This document shows positions 1 through 8,167 of a DNA stretch of 64,000 nt, piece after piece. Made by a program: the position numbers and the translations under genes. Within the stretch, counting starts at the first letter, position 1. The number at the start of each line of letters is the position of its first letter. Below the pieces are notes generated by a model that did not search any database, had not been told where the DNA came from, and saw only the letters and a program-made list of their open reading frames with translations. The DNA is from a virus. The stretch covers positions 1-64,000 of IMG/VR virus record IMGVR_UViG_3300007539_000018; one strand, written 5' to 3'.

Positions 1-2
1 AT

Positions 3-590
3 ATAAGAAATGCTGAAAAAAGAATACTCTTACCTCCAAAGAAATGTTCGGCTTGTAATGAACTATTTAATCCAAGAGTTAAGTCGCAATTAACCTGTAA
101 TCAAACTTGTTACAAAATCCATGTTTCAAACAAACAAAAGAAACACTATTGGAAAGACAAAGACCCCAATAGGGAAATCAAGTGTAAGTTATGTGATAAT
201 ATGTTTAAGCCTAATACATACGGAAAGTATTGCAGTATCAAATGTCGTAATAAAGCATATTATACTCCCGCCGCTAGAATGTCGTTATTTCTACATAATG
301 GATTATATGGTGTGATTAAGAAAGACGCAAAAAGAAATATATGGACTCACTTTAATTTTACAATTGATGAGTTTAGAGAACGCTTTGAGTCTTTATTTAC
401 TAAAGGCATGACTTGGGAAAATATGGGCCTTTGGCATATAGACCACATTAAACCGAAAGCCTCTTTTAACCAAGAGGAATTAGCCGACCCGACAAGTGAA
501 GACTTCAAGAAGTGTTGGGCTTTAGAAAACTTACAGCCTTTATGGGCATTAGATAATATAAAGAAAGGCGCAAAGGAGATGAAAGTATGA
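3..590 (+). CDS. HNH endonuclease with zinc fingers, 5' end missing
   Basis: The frame is open from the window edge, so the start lies outside. The N-terminal part visible here has several Cys pairs (CSAC, CNQTC, CKLC, CSIKC) that look like two zinc ribbons. The C-terminal half has a phage-type HNH core, with HIDHIKP followed by a CWALENLQPL stretch and a late Asn and Lys (LDNIKKG). HNH proteins of this kind are usually free-standing homing or nicking endonucleases, and some act in packaging or DNA processing. It lies at the head of the replication block and overlaps the next small gene by ATGA, so it is probably co-transcribed. Whether it is a selfish homing nuclease or a working viral nuclease cannot be told. 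Confidence 0.8.
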   Translation: MRNAEKRILLPPKKCSACNELFNPRVKSQLTCNQTCYKIHVSNKQKKHYWKDKDPNREIKCKLCDNMFKPNTYGKYCSIKCRNKAYYTPAARMSLFLHNGLYGVIKKDAKRNIWTHFNFTIDEFRERFESLFTKGMTWENMGLWHIDHIKPKASFNQEELADPTSEDFKKCWALENLQPLWALDNIKKGAKEMKV

Positions 591-685
591 AATGTAAAAA
601 ACCATTAAAACATAACCCTCAATTTGAAGGAAAGCACCATTGTAAATTATGTGAAGGGGAGAAAAAGATGGAGGAATCAAAATGA
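587..685 (+). CDS. Tiny Cys-containing protein (32 aa)
   Basis: A 32-residue frame starts at an ATGA overlap with the HNH gene and ends at an ATGA overlap with the next gene, a pattern typical of translationally coupled genes. It carries a lone Cys near the N-terminus and a CKLC pair in the middle, so it could hold one zinc ion. It is basic at the N-terminus and acidic/Lys-rich at the end. No family is recognised. The exact coupling on both sides is the main reason for calling it. Confidence 0.5.
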   Translation: MKCKKPLKHNPQFEGKHHCKLCEGEKKMEESK

Positions 686-879
686 AATTAATAGAAAAGT
701 GGGTCATGGAATCAATCAATAGCCTTAGCGTAACATTTACAGTAGAAGAAGTAAGAGATAATATTATCTCCAAAAAAGGAAAAAGTATTATTATTGGAAG
801 CAATACTCAACTCGCATCTTATTGTAGAAGGTATGGTTATAGGGTTGGGCCAATGACATATAGGAGGAAAAGTGCATGA
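682..879 (+). CDS. Small winged-helix-like protein
   Basis: A 65-residue basic protein. The pattern of a short helix, a TVEEVRDNI segment, a second helix ending CRRYGYRVG and a terminal basic patch resembles a small winged helix or wHTH. The following gene has the same length and layout (FTARQIYEKI, then SYLSRVC), which suggests that the two are diverged tandem relatives. It is coupled to its neighbours by overlaps at both ends. A role as an early DNA-binding regulator is inference only. Confidence 0.6.
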   Translation: MKLIEKWVMESINSLSVTFTVEEVRDNIISKKGKSIIIGSNTQLASYCRRYGYRVGPMTYRRKSA

Positions 880-1088
880 GCAAAATGAATTCGAGAATGA
901 AAGGTTGGATTGATAAAGCAATAATAGGTCAAAAAGAACCCTTTACTGCTAGGCAGATATACGAAAAAATAATGAAAGAAAGACCAAACTCAAACTACAT
1001 AACAAGTGTTTATTCTGTCGGTTCGTATTTAAGTAGGGTTTGTACAAAACAAAGAGATAAAGATTATAATATATATTGGAGGAAATAA
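876..1088 (+). CDS. Small winged-helix-like protein, relative of its neighbour
   Basis: A 70-residue basic protein with a wHTH-like order: a first helix around GWIDKAIIG, then FTARQIYEKI, a recognition-helix candidate (SVGSYLSRVC) and a C-terminal basic wing with a Tyr/Trp end. It overlaps the upstream gene by four bases (ATGA) and shares its general pattern. Likely a DNA-binding early protein. No specific family is recognised. Confidence 0.6.
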   Translation: MSKMNSRMKGWIDKAIIGQKEPFTARQIYEKIMKERPNSNYITSVYSVGSYLSRVCTKQRDKDYNIYWRK

Positions 1089-1089
1089 C

Positions 1090-1260
1090 TTGAGAACAAG
1101 ATTTGTAACAGTTAAAGTGTCATACGACACAGAAGAAACATGGGAAGTTACTTTACAAGAAGTAAAGGAATTATTCCAAATGATGAATAACTTAAAGCGT
1201 AATGCTATTATTGTAGAAATTGAAAGAGGTGTCAATAATGATGATGGACAGAACGAATGA
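1090..1260 (+). CDS. Small hypothetical protein (56 aa, TTG start)
   Basis: The frame starts at TTG, just downstream of a TTGGAGG ribosome binding site that lies at the end of the preceding gene. The N-terminal beta-like strand (RFVTVKVSY) is followed by a helix (LQEVKELFQMM) and another strand (AIIVEIERG), a compact alpha/beta layout. It overlaps the next gene by 23 bases. Function unknown. Confidence 0.5.
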   Translation: MRTRFVTVKVSYDTEETWEVTLQEVKELFQMMNNLKRNAIIVEIERGVNNDDGQNE

Positions 1261-1369
1261 GTTATTAGAAGAATTGCTGGCTATGATAGCAAGAAGTAAT
1301 AAGATATTGATGATGGTAAATATCGTGAACATAGCAACCATTATAACAATAATTACGGTGGTAATATGA
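1238..1369 (+). CDS. Tiny single-pass membrane protein (43 aa)
   Basis: Starts with three Met codons, has a short charged N-terminal helix (DRTNELLEELL) and a C-terminal hydrophobic run rich in Ile, Val and Thr that is long enough to cross a membrane. It ends in an ATGA overlap with the next gene. This looks like a small early membrane peptide of the kind common in archaeal and bacterial viruses. Function unknown. Confidence 0.5.
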   Translation: MMMDRTNELLEELLAMIARSNKILMMVNIVNIATIITIITVVI

Positions 1370-1530
1370 ACGAATTGAAAGAGATGAAAAAGAAAATTAA
1401 GATGCTAGAAGATGAATTGGCCGAATTGTATAAAGACAATAAGGAACTTATTAAGATGTATAAGGCAATTCAAGAATTACAAGAACAACATGACGCACCT
1501 GCGGCTAAGTTTACATATTATTTGGGATGA
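1366..1530 (+). CDS. Short coiled-coil protein (54 aa)
   Basis: Lys/Glu-rich, with Leu, Ile and Met spaced as heptads over about the first 40 residues (MKKKIKMLEDELAEL and following), so a short coiled coil is likely. The C-terminal tail is uncharged (KFTYYLG). It is coupled to the upstream membrane peptide by an ATGA overlap. No family is recognised. Confidence 0.5.
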   Translation: MNELKEMKKKIKMLEDELAELYKDNKELIKMYKAIQELQEQHDAPAAKFTYYLG

Positions 1531-1535
1531 TACTA

Positions 1536-1643
1536 ATGTTTATATTAATTAAAATAATAATAAAATTTATTATAAATGACATTCATTCTTGCTATAATGA
1601 TATGATTATGATGATAGATGATTGTATGGAGGCTCAAAAGTGA
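1536..1643 (+). CDS. Possible tiny hydrophobic peptide (35 aa)
   Basis: An AT-rich frame with a hydrophobic Ile-rich N-terminus. It ends in a GTGA overlap with the polymerase fragment start, which is the only good argument for it. It could equally be non-coding leader DNA carrying the GGAGG site for the polymerase gene. Low confidence. Confidence 0.3.
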   Translation: MFILIKIIIKFIINDIHSCYNDMIMMIDDCMEAQK

Positions 1644-2524
1644 AAGTAGTATATGGACACACTGATTCAATCTATGTTCAAATAGATTCAGTAGAAGAAG
1701 CGCAAGTAGCAATTAAAGAAATAGAAGCATCTGTAAGAGAACATTTTCCTAATGTAATGCAACTTGAACAACACCCTGTTGTATTAGAATTTGAAAAATA
1801 TTATTCGGCATTGGGCGTTGGAACGACAAAGAATAGAAATGCAGGTATGATTACTTGGGATGATGGAGAATGGTTAAAAGAACCTAAGTTCACAATGACT
1901 GGCTTTACAGCCAAAAGAGTGAGTGAGACTCCTTTTGCTAAAGAGATTCAAACGAGCGCACTTAAACAATGGGTAAATCAAGAACCATTGGGTAGAATAA
2001 ATATTAGACTATACAACTTATATGCTTCTGTATTGAAAGGCGAAATACCTGTATCTTCTCTAATCAAAAGAAGTCGCCTAAAAAGCGAAAGATTTACCGT
2101 TAAGTGCAATGAATGTAATTCTAAGTATGGATTACATGAATGCTTAGACATTAAATGGTGCTTGAAATGCGGAACAGATACAAGTCAATTTGTTACTTTA
2201 CAAAACAAACGGCCTAGTGTTGGGTCGGGAATTGCAGGGGTTCTGTATGCTAAACAGAAGCATAATATGAGTTTTGACGATTCATATTTGTTTATGAAGG
2301 TCAAACATAACGACACCTTCATAAACCCATTAACTAAGGAAGAAAAAGCCGTAGAGTATATGTCCGGTACAACCTATGAAGACTTTAATGATTATGAGCC
2401 GGATTGGGAACACTACGCACAACAAGTCTTGAAAAAGGCCGAGCCAATTTATCGAGCGATGGATTGGGATTTATCAAGCATAAGAACAGGAAAATTACAA
2501 ACAAAATTAGAGGATTGGTTTTAA
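1640..2524 (+). CDS. polB: Family B DNA polymerase, C-terminal fragment (motif C, palm end and thumb)
   Basis: The protein opens almost directly with motif C: residues 5-10 read YGHTDS where family B polymerases usually have YGDTDS. The second, metal-binding Asp (D9) is kept and the first is His. Next come a KKRY-like segment (TKNRNAG), a GFTAKR segment matching the region after motif C, a thumb with LYASVLKGEIP, and a terminal RTGKLQ..LEDWF matching the archaeal PolB end. Two Cys pairs (CNEC and CLKC, about 30 residues apart) form a probable zinc insertion in the thumb. GTG was chosen as start because it follows a GGAGG site at 1628-1632; a stop at 1619-1621 closes the frame. Motifs A and B and the exonuclease domain are not in this polypeptide or elsewhere in the window as a polymerase, so it must act with a second subunit. 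Confidence 0.85.
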   Translation: MKVVYGHTDSIYVQIDSVEEAQVAIKEIEASVREHFPNVMQLEQHPVVLEFEKYYSALGVGTTKNRNAGMITWDDGEWLKEPKFTMTGFTAKRVSETPFAKEIQTSALKQWVNQEPLGRINIRLYNLYASVLKGEIPVSSLIKRSRLKSERFTVKCNECNSKYGLHECLDIKWCLKCGTDTSQFVTLQNKRPSVGSGIAGVLYAKQKHNMSFDDSYLFMKVKHNDTFINPLTKEEKAVEYMSGTTYEDFNDYEPDWEHYAQQVLKKAEPIYRAMDWDLSSIRTGKLQTKLEDWF

Positions 2525-2525
2525 A

Positions 2526-3455
2526 ATGGAACAAGAAGAAAAATATAATGCGGTGATTTCCGCTATGAGCGAATATACCTATGATTGGAAGCCGGAGAAT
2601 TATGATGACCCGTCAATGCCGATACTGAAAATAACCAAGTCTTCTCTTGGTTCTTTTGGTTGGTGCAATAAAAAGTATGACTTTTCATACATTCAAAGGT
2701 TGCCTCAAGACCAAAGCGAGGCTATGCGTAAAGGAACGGTGCTTCACAATCATAGAGAAGACTTTTTTAATGAGTTTGATATTAAGAAAGTAGATTCAAT
2801 GACGGCTGATGAAGTGGGAGAATACATAACGGGAATAACACCCATTGATGAATACTATGATATTTCCTTGAACATAGCATCGTTTGAAACAAACCGCTAC
2901 TTGCAAGCAAGAACAGAAAATAAGACCGATGAATACCTGCCGGTGTGTAACGAAGGAAAGTTTGATGCCGAAATTGTTATACCTAAAGGCCCATACAAGG
3001 GTGATGCTTCTCTTAATTACCAACCATTTACATTACAGCGTGATTATAAGATTCATATTCAAGGAATCATTGACAGGATTTTTATGGAAAACGGAGGATA
3101 TGTTCCGTTTGAGTTCAAAACTGGGCCTTGGAAAGACTACAAGGCCGGTGATATGAGAAAAGAAATGGCGTTTTATCAATTGCTAATTGAGAATGCTGAT
3201 GATGAAGTATTGATTAAGAATGGTTTACAACCAAATGTACCCGTTACTCATTGGGGTTGGTATTATCCGGTTTCAAACTATGTCTTTGCTCAACCTGTTA
3301 AGACTCGTTCTATGACTTCGGTTATGTATGGTATTGCTAAACTTCTTAGAGCATATGAAATGAAGCAGTTTCCGACTAAGTTTTATTATAAGACTTGTTC
3401 TTTTTGTAGTTTCTTTGGAATATGCGATGCGGCACAAGAAGATACATGGGTGTGA
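2526..3455 (+). CDS. Cas4-like PD-(D/E)XK exonuclease with Fe-S cluster
   Basis: A 309-residue protein with all marks of the Cas4/RecB nuclease group. C47 lies near the N-terminus, H74 in GTVLHNH, D183 in GIIDR, E196 and K198 in FEFKTG, and a QLL motif at about 218-220. C291, C294 and C300 at the end complete a four-Cys set expected to bind a 4Fe-4S cluster. Such proteins resect DNA ends 5' to 3' and are common in archaeal viruses, where they serve recombination or replication. There is no CRISPR array or other cas gene nearby, so a CRISPR role is not supported. It begins two bases after the polymerase stop. Confidence 0.88.
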   Translation: MEQEEKYNAVISAMSEYTYDWKPENYDDPSMPILKITKSSLGSFGWCNKKYDFSYIQRLPQDQSEAMRKGTVLHNHREDFFNEFDIKKVDSMTADEVGEYITGITPIDEYYDISLNIASFETNRYLQARTENKTDEYLPVCNEGKFDAEIVIPKGPYKGDASLNYQPFTLQRDYKIHIQGIIDRIFMENGGYVPFEFKTGPWKDYKAGDMRKEMAFYQLLIENADDEVLIKNGLQPNVPVTHWGWYYPVSNYVFAQPVKTRSMTSVMYGIAKLLRAYEMKQFPTKFYYKTCSFCSFFGICDAAQEDTWV

Positions 3456-3459
3456 TATT

Positions 3460-3600
3460 ATGGATGATATGCAAAAAATAGCCTTTGATGCAATAACTAT
3501 TCTATCTCACTTGGGTAAATACGATGAAGATACAATGGGATATGCGAGAGCATTACTAAACAGATATGAAGGTGTGATAAATGAACGACGAGATGATTAA
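3460..3600 (+). CDS. Small helical protein (46 aa)
   Basis: ATG at 3460 is chosen over an upstream in-frame codon because the longer form would run into the Cas4-like gene. The protein is short and helical (MQKIAFDAITILSHL, then YARALLNRYEGVI). It overlaps the next gene by 20 bases. No family is recognised. Confidence 0.5.
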   Translation: MDDMQKIAFDAITILSHLGKYDEDTMGYARALLNRYEGVINERRDD

Positions 3601-3955
3601 AGTAAAAGTTTTAGCAAGGTCTTGGACATTCTCGGAAATATCTAATCTCAAAAAGACAATAGATATTCTTTGTAGCGAGATATATAACGAGTCTAAACTA
3701 AGTGAAAGATTTAACTTAGTTAGAGAAGTTAAAATAAATGAAGGGTTTGTTGGACACACATTTGAAGATGTAATGAGACAGGCTATAAAAATAAAACTAT
3801 CCGGTGAAATAGCCGGAGTAATTAGAGAAATGCTAGATACAGCAACCGTAGATTTTGGAGGGAATAAAAATGAAATATCCGAGGGAAGTATGGGCGGGAA
3901 GCCACATAAAGAACGCACCGCAAATGAAAAGAAGAGTAGTCTCATCGAAGAATGA
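3581..3955 (+). CDS. Hypothetical helical protein
   Basis: A 124-residue protein with a hydrophobic/charged helical first 95 residues and a Lys/Gly-rich, probably disordered tail. The tail overlaps the first 86 bases of the primase gene in another frame, an unusually long overlap. The real protein may be functional only in its first two thirds. No recognised family; its position beside the primase suggests a replication accessory role, which is inference. Confidence 0.55.
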   Translation: MNDEMIKVKVLARSWTFSEISNLKKTIDILCSEIYNESKLSERFNLVREVKINEGFVGHTFEDVMRQAIKIKLSGEIAGVIREMLDTATVDFGGNKNEISEGSMGGKPHKERTANEKKSSLIEE

Positions 3956-4928
3956 GTATATTGATTTTGTAAATGCCCAAAACAATAGGACTAATGTATA
4001 TACAACAGTATATGATTTTGAGCATTTTTCAGAAACTGCGAAGATAGATTCTTCTGTAATATTAGATAGAATTTTTCTTGACTTTGACGCACATGGCGAA
4101 AGAATCGAAAAAGCATTTAGAGATGTTAAAATAATAATGGAACTAGTATTAGAACAAGAATTTGAATACACTTTATTTTTCTCAGGGCGTGGATTTCATA
4201 TGTTTATTTTTGGTGAGATTGTTGAAAGTAAAGATATGAGAAGTATTCAATATTTCTTTAGGGAGATTAAAAAGTATTTAATTTCAAAGGTTGGTGATGA
4301 CATTACTCTTGATGATAGGGTGGGGCAAAAGACCCGCCTAAGAAGAGTTCCTAATACTGTAAATATGGCTTCTGCTGATAGTAACGGTAATCCTTACTAT
4401 TGCATCCCTTTGCTAGAAGAAGACCTTTCTAAAGACATAAGCGAAATACTTTCTTTAGCATCAAACATGCGCCTTATCCCCTTCCGTAAGGGTGGTAAAA
4501 ACAAGGCCAAGTTTCCCGATGCACCCCCCATTGAAGAGGTTGGAGGCGAGGTTTCTGTACCTAAACATACAGGTAAATTACCAATGTTGCCATGTTTGCA
4601 CAATGCTATTATGGTGGAGAATCCTTCACATATGGCGAGAGCATACCTCGTTTCATGGTATAGAGATTTATTGACACAAAGAAGAAAATTAACAACGACA
4701 GAACAAAAGCAACAAGTTTTAGAAATTATAGTAGAAGAAATAAAAACCCTAGTAGAAACTAATGAAGGAATATGGTTAGATTGGAATGAATACGAAACAA
4801 GAAAACACGCACGATTTACAGTGTTTGGTAATTATAAGACACCATTCTGTAAGACTGTGCTAATCCCCGATGGGTATTGCGTGGGGAAGTGTTGGCGATA
4901 CCCAACCTTTTTAGATAAGGAGGACTAA
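3870..4928 (+). CDS. Compact archaeo-eukaryotic primase: PriS-like catalytic core plus PriL-like Fe-S end
   Basis: The 352-residue protein has the AEP primase motifs: FLDFD (D71, D73), SGRGFHMF (105-112) and a LDDRVG...RRVPNTVN block (148-165). The C-terminal third carries four cysteines (C242, C327, C337, C341) around an HMARAYLVSWY helix, matching the 4Fe-4S C-terminal domain of the large primase subunit PriL. It therefore seems to combine small and large subunit functions in one short chain. ATG 3870 follows a TTGGAGGG site. It would make the primers for viral DNA synthesis and sits beside polymerase, nuclease and helicase genes. Confidence 0.85.
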   Translation: MKYPREVWAGSHIKNAPQMKRRVVSSKNEYIDFVNAQNNRTNVYTTVYDFEHFSETAKIDSSVILDRIFLDFDAHGERIEKAFRDVKIIMELVLEQEFEYTLFFSGRGFHMFIFGEIVESKDMRSIQYFFREIKKYLISKVGDDITLDDRVGQKTRLRRVPNTVNMASADSNGNPYYCIPLLEEDLSKDISEILSLASNMRLIPFRKGGKNKAKFPDAPPIEEVGGEVSVPKHTGKLPMLPCLHNAIMVENPSHMARAYLVSWYRDLLTQRRKLTTTEQKQQVLEIIVEEIKTLVETNEGIWLDWNEYETRKHARFTVFGNYKTPFCKTVLIPDGYCVGKCWRYPTFLDKED

Positions 4929-4929
4929 T

Positions 4930-5625
4930 ATGTTAATTATAGATAGTAGAGAAAAAGAAGGCTCGAAACTAGTAAAATTAGTTGAGAGTAAGGCGAAAGC
5001 ACTTAATATCCAAACGGAAAAAAAGTGGCTTGAGATAGGAGATTATGTTTTTGATGATGTTTGTTTTGAAGCGAAATCAACTACTGATTTTTTAGGTTCG
5101 GTAATAAATAAAAGACTTTGGACACAAATAGATAATATGGATAGGCACTACAAAACAAATGTAGTTATCATCTATGGCACAATCGAGGAAGCCATATTTA
5201 ATGTGAAGAAATACTCAAAGGCAAACATACAAGAACCTGCTAGAAGTATTATGTTAAATAATAAATTTCTAGGTGCAATAGGTAGAATTACATTAGACAC
5301 TGATGTAAAGGCTTTTTGGACTCCAACCGAAGAAGAGGCCTCCTTGATAATTACAGCAATTTGTAAAATGAAACCAATAAAAAGAGATGTTATACGCCCA
5401 GAAGTATTCAAGCGTGTAACTACTGATGATTTAAGACTTGATGTTCTCACAAGTATTAAAGGAGTATCTATCAAAAAAGCCAAACTTCTTATTAAAGAGT
5501 TTGGTTCAGTGATGGAAATAGGAGAACAAACAGAAGAGGAATTACAGTACCTTGAAGGCATTGGCTTAGTATTAGCCTCTCGCATTCTAAATACTTTAAA
5601 TTCAGAAAAGAAGGTGAAAATATGA
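4930..5625 (+). CDS. XPF/ERCC4-family structure-specific nuclease with HhH domain
   Basis: The N-terminal nuclease domain shows D5 (IIDSREKEG), GDYVF at 37-41 and EAKSTTD at 47-53, corresponding to the ERKx3D active site with Arg replaced by Ala. R62 and Q66 follow in the usual INKRLWTQ segment. The C-terminal 65 residues contain tandem helix-hairpin-helix turns (IKGVSIKKAKLL and LEGIGLVLA). Archaeal relatives (Hef, XPF) cut branched DNA at forks and flaps. There is no helicase domain, so this is the short form. It overlaps the ATPase gene by four bases. Confidence 0.87.
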   Translation: MLIIDSREKEGSKLVKLVESKAKALNIQTEKKWLEIGDYVFDDVCFEAKSTTDFLGSVINKRLWTQIDNMDRHYKTNVVIIYGTIEEAIFNVKKYSKANIQEPARSIMLNNKFLGAIGRITLDTDVKAFWTPTEEEASLIITAICKMKPIKRDVIRPEVFKRVTTDDLRLDVLTSIKGVSIKKAKLLIKEFGSVMEIGEQTEEELQYLEGIGLVLASRILNTLNSEKKVKI

Positions 5626-7196
5626 ATGATGAATATGATGAAGAATATGAAAATGAAATCTTTGAAGACTATAAACAAGTGAGTGCTGTTTTTAAACAAA
5701 GCCTTCCGGCTATTGTTCAACAGTTTCAAATGTCAGCGTCAAATATATCGCACTATAATGAAACACCTGCGGTTATGAGTTTCTTTACAATACTTGGGCA
5801 GATATGTAAAGATTTTATCGCAATTCCGTTTGAAGAGGAATATGAAGATACTAGAATACACATGTTACAAATACAAACATCTGGAACAGGTAAAACAGTA
5901 TTGTCTAATTTTGTTCAGCCTATTGCAAGAAGTGTTTTTGAGAAGATAAATGCGAAGCAAAAACACCCTTTCAACTTGAATGTTGAAGTGCCATTGAAAG
6001 ACGCAAACGGCAATATTGAAAAAGACGCTGATGGTAATGCTATTATGCACTATGCAAGAAAGCACTTTGATGTATTTTCTGTTCAAGTAGCAACATCAGC
6101 CGCACTTGTTGGGCATTATGCACTACAAGACGAAATGGAAACAGACGATAATGGAAACTCTCGATTAACTGGAAAGAAGATTCAAGTTAAAATGAATGGT
6201 GCTTTAGAAGGAAGTGGTTTAGCACATTGGGATGAGTTTGAAAGGTCAGGTATTTTTAGTCCTAATTCTCATCAAGTGGATATGGTTGTATTCTTGAATA
6301 CAATGCTAAACACATTACATGGCGATTCTTGGGTAATGAAAAAGCAATTGAAAGAAGGAGATATTGTTGAGACATTTGGAGAGCGTTCTGTATTGGCTAT
6401 GACTTACCCACCTACTGAATTAAGTAGAATTATGACAGAAACCGGACTACTACAAAGAATGCTTTGTTATATTCGAGAAGTTCCCGAAGCAATTCAACAT
6501 AACATACGAAAGAAAAAGATTGCTAAGTTTGGTAAGTTTAAAGACAGGCAAGGCCCAATGGACAAGTTTTCAGATGAGTTTATGAAAATGTATGATTTGG
6601 TATTAGAACGATACGAAGAACAGTTGAAAGAAGGCAAATCAGAAATAGAAACTAAATGTAATATGATGACTTATACTGATTCAGCAAACGATGTATTAGA
6701 TTTAGAATATGAGAACATGGTTGGTTATATTAACGACTGTGGGTTATTCGTAAGAGAGGTAGCAAACTTGTTTATTAACCGATTGTATATCACTACTTCT
6801 AAACTAGCAGTATTGTGTTCAATTGCTCAAGCACCTTATATTAAGGATAAATCAAAGATGTTTCATGTTACGGGGCAAAATGTTAGACAGGCAGGGGCCA
6901 TCACCCGACAATGTTATATGTCATTGGTAGAATGGCTTGAACGAAGCCTAAAGGAGAAGCGGGTAGCCTCTCCGGTCTTCAATTCAAAACCATTCAAAGA
7001 AAAATACGAAGAGTTGGCTAAAAAGACAGAAGACGGGTGGGTTAATCGAAAGTTGTATATCTCTCAAATGTGCAAGGTTGTTAAGAAATCTAATGCTCAG
7101 GTAAATAGAGATTTTAAAGATAAAGTCCAAATGAATTTTGAACTCAAAAAACAAGGTAGGCAAAACTACATTAAACTAAAGGAAGTGAAAATATGA
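5622..7196 (+). CDS. P-loop ATPase, candidate replicative helicase (DUF3987-like)
   Basis: A 524-residue protein with Walker A TSGTGKT at about 86-92 and a Walker B-like AHWDEFE at about 201-207. A sensor-type segment (SVLAMTYPP) and GLLQRML with a possible arginine finger follow. The C-terminal 70 residues look like a winged helix (KLYISQMCKVVKKS). The layout resembles DUF3987-type primase-helicase ATPases found in mobile elements, and no other replicative helicase is visible in the block. It lies between the XPF-like nuclease and the exonuclease. An MCM-like or packaging ATPase is less likely from the motif spacing. The family is inferred and should be treated as moderate. Confidence 0.7.
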   Translation: MNDEYDEEYENEIFEDYKQVSAVFKQSLPAIVQQFQMSASNISHYNETPAVMSFFTILGQICKDFIAIPFEEEYEDTRIHMLQIQTSGTGKTVLSNFVQPIARSVFEKINAKQKHPFNLNVEVPLKDANGNIEKDADGNAIMHYARKHFDVFSVQVATSAALVGHYALQDEMETDDNGNSRLTGKKIQVKMNGALEGSGLAHWDEFERSGIFSPNSHQVDMVVFLNTMLNTLHGDSWVMKKQLKEGDIVETFGERSVLAMTYPPTELSRIMTETGLLQRMLCYIREVPEAIQHNIRKKKIAKFGKFKDRQGPMDKFSDEFMKMYDLVLERYEEQLKEGKSEIETKCNMMTYTDSANDVLDLEYENMVGYINDCGLFVREVANLFINRLYITTSKLAVLCSIAQAPYIKDKSKMFHVTGQNVRQAGAITRQCYMSLVEWLERSLKEKRVASPVFNSKPFKEKYEELAKKTEDGWVNRKLYISQMCKVVKKSNAQVNRDFKDKVQMNFELKKQGRQNYIKLKEVKI

Positions 7197-7414
7197 AATA
7201 CGAAAATACATATGTCGTCTTTGACATAACAAAAGGGCCTAAAGTAATAATTGAAACCTTAGATACTTATGGTGATGAAGGGTGGGCTTGTGTTGCCATG
7301 CTATCAGTAGCAAATACAAACATTGTCGCCTTTTTAAGCCGAAGAATTGGCGGAGAAGAACCCGTTGATGAAGAAAGTGCAAAGATTTCTAAACTTTGGT
7401 CTAATGGTTCGTGA
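7193..7414 (+). CDS. Small DUF4177-like protein
   Basis: A 73-residue alpha/beta protein. The order KVIIETLDTYGDEGWACVAML followed by a VAFLSRR strand is the pattern of DUF4177-type proteins (a helix, then G.EGW, then a strand). Function in that family is not known. It overlaps the ATPase gene by four bases and the exonuclease gene by a few bases. Confidence 0.55.
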   Translation: MKYENTYVVFDITKGPKVIIETLDTYGDEGWACVAMLSVANTNIVAFLSRRIGGEEPVDEESAKISKLWSNGS

Positions 7415-8012
7415 TGCTATGTCTGTATTAGCATTAGATATTGAGACTAAAAACATGTCTCACGAAATAGGCGGCTTTGGCAATACCCATATGTTTCAAG
7501 TATCAACCGTCGCAACTTGGGATGGTAATACAGGAACAGTTTATGTTGATGAACCAGTTGATACTTTTGCTAAAAGCGGTCATATTGTTAAATCATTACA
7601 AGAACTAAAATATGATTTAGACGACCACTTTCAAAAGGGCGGTAAATTACTTGGGCATAACATTGTAGCGTTTGATTTGCCTATACTTAGAGACTCTATG
7701 GACATTTACTGTATTCACAAGTATTTGAACAACGACCAATACATTGATACAAGTAAGGATTTGCTTAAGGGTCATGGTGAAAGGTTTCAACTTAAAAACT
7801 TAGTTAAATGTACTATGGATGACTCGAAGTTAATGGATAGCGCAGATGCACCTAAGTTATGGAAAATGGGTAAGTATGACGAAGTAGTAGAATATTGTAT
7901 GAAAGACACACAGTTAGTATATAACTTGTGGGGATATGGAAAAGAGAATGGTATTGTAAAAGCATTCTCTATTGAAAAAGAAGAATTTATAGATTTAGGA
8001 GTTGATTGGTAA
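7404..8012 (+). CDS. Stand-alone DEDDy 3'-5' exonuclease
   Basis: Exo I is LALDIETK (D12, E14), Exo II is GHNIVAFDLPIL, and Exo III is YCMKDTQLVYNLW with the Tyr and Asp of the DEDDy type. This is the same fold as the proofreading domain of family B polymerases, but here it is a separate 202-residue protein. Because the polymerase fragment upstream lacks an exonuclease domain, it may supply proofreading in trans; that is inference. ATG 7404 and ATG 7419 are both possible starts; an upstream in-frame start would overlap the previous gene heavily. Confidence 0.8.
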   Translation: MVRDAMSVLALDIETKNMSHEIGGFGNTHMFQVSTVATWDGNTGTVYVDEPVDTFAKSGHIVKSLQELKYDLDDHFQKGGKLLGHNIVAFDLPILRDSMDIYCIHKYLNNDQYIDTSKDLLKGHGERFQLKNLVKCTMDDSKLMDSADAPKLWKMGKYDEVVEYCMKDTQLVYNLWGYGKENGIVKAFSIEKEEFIDLGVDW

Positions 8013-8167
8013 TGTCCACAGCAGAATGGTTTGGCCTATTTATTTTCTTGATAGTAGTTTCACTATTATTCTTCGCAGCATTTGGTGGTTCTAATATCAC
8101 TGAACATAGCGTAGATGAATATATTAAGCGACTGCTTGGAGATAATAACGAAGGCGAGAAAAAATGA
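8012..8167 (+). CDS. Tiny single-pass membrane protein (51 aa)
   Basis: Shares its first base with the last base of the exonuclease stop. Residues about 6-25 are a clear hydrophobic membrane span (WFGLFIFLIVVSLLFFAAFGG), followed by a charged tail. It is coupled by ATGA to the next gene. Unknown role. Confidence 0.6.
   Translation: MSTAEWFGLFIFLIVVSLLFFAAFGGSNITEHSVDEYIKRLLGDNNEGEKK

Noticed and set aside
201-590. MTWENMGLWHI segment in the HNH protein as a tag
   Set aside because: It is internal, part of the HNH domain, lacks the IxK ending and lies in the early block.
1536-1643. Split intein at the polymerase break
   Set aside because: No intein C-terminal motif (such as HN before a nucleophile) precedes the motif C segment, and a stop at 1619-1621 closes the frame.
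2526-3455. CRISPR adaptation role for the Cas4-like gene
   Set aside because: No repeats, cas1 or cas2 are present in the window; Cas4-like nucleases are common stand-alone genes in archaeal viruses.
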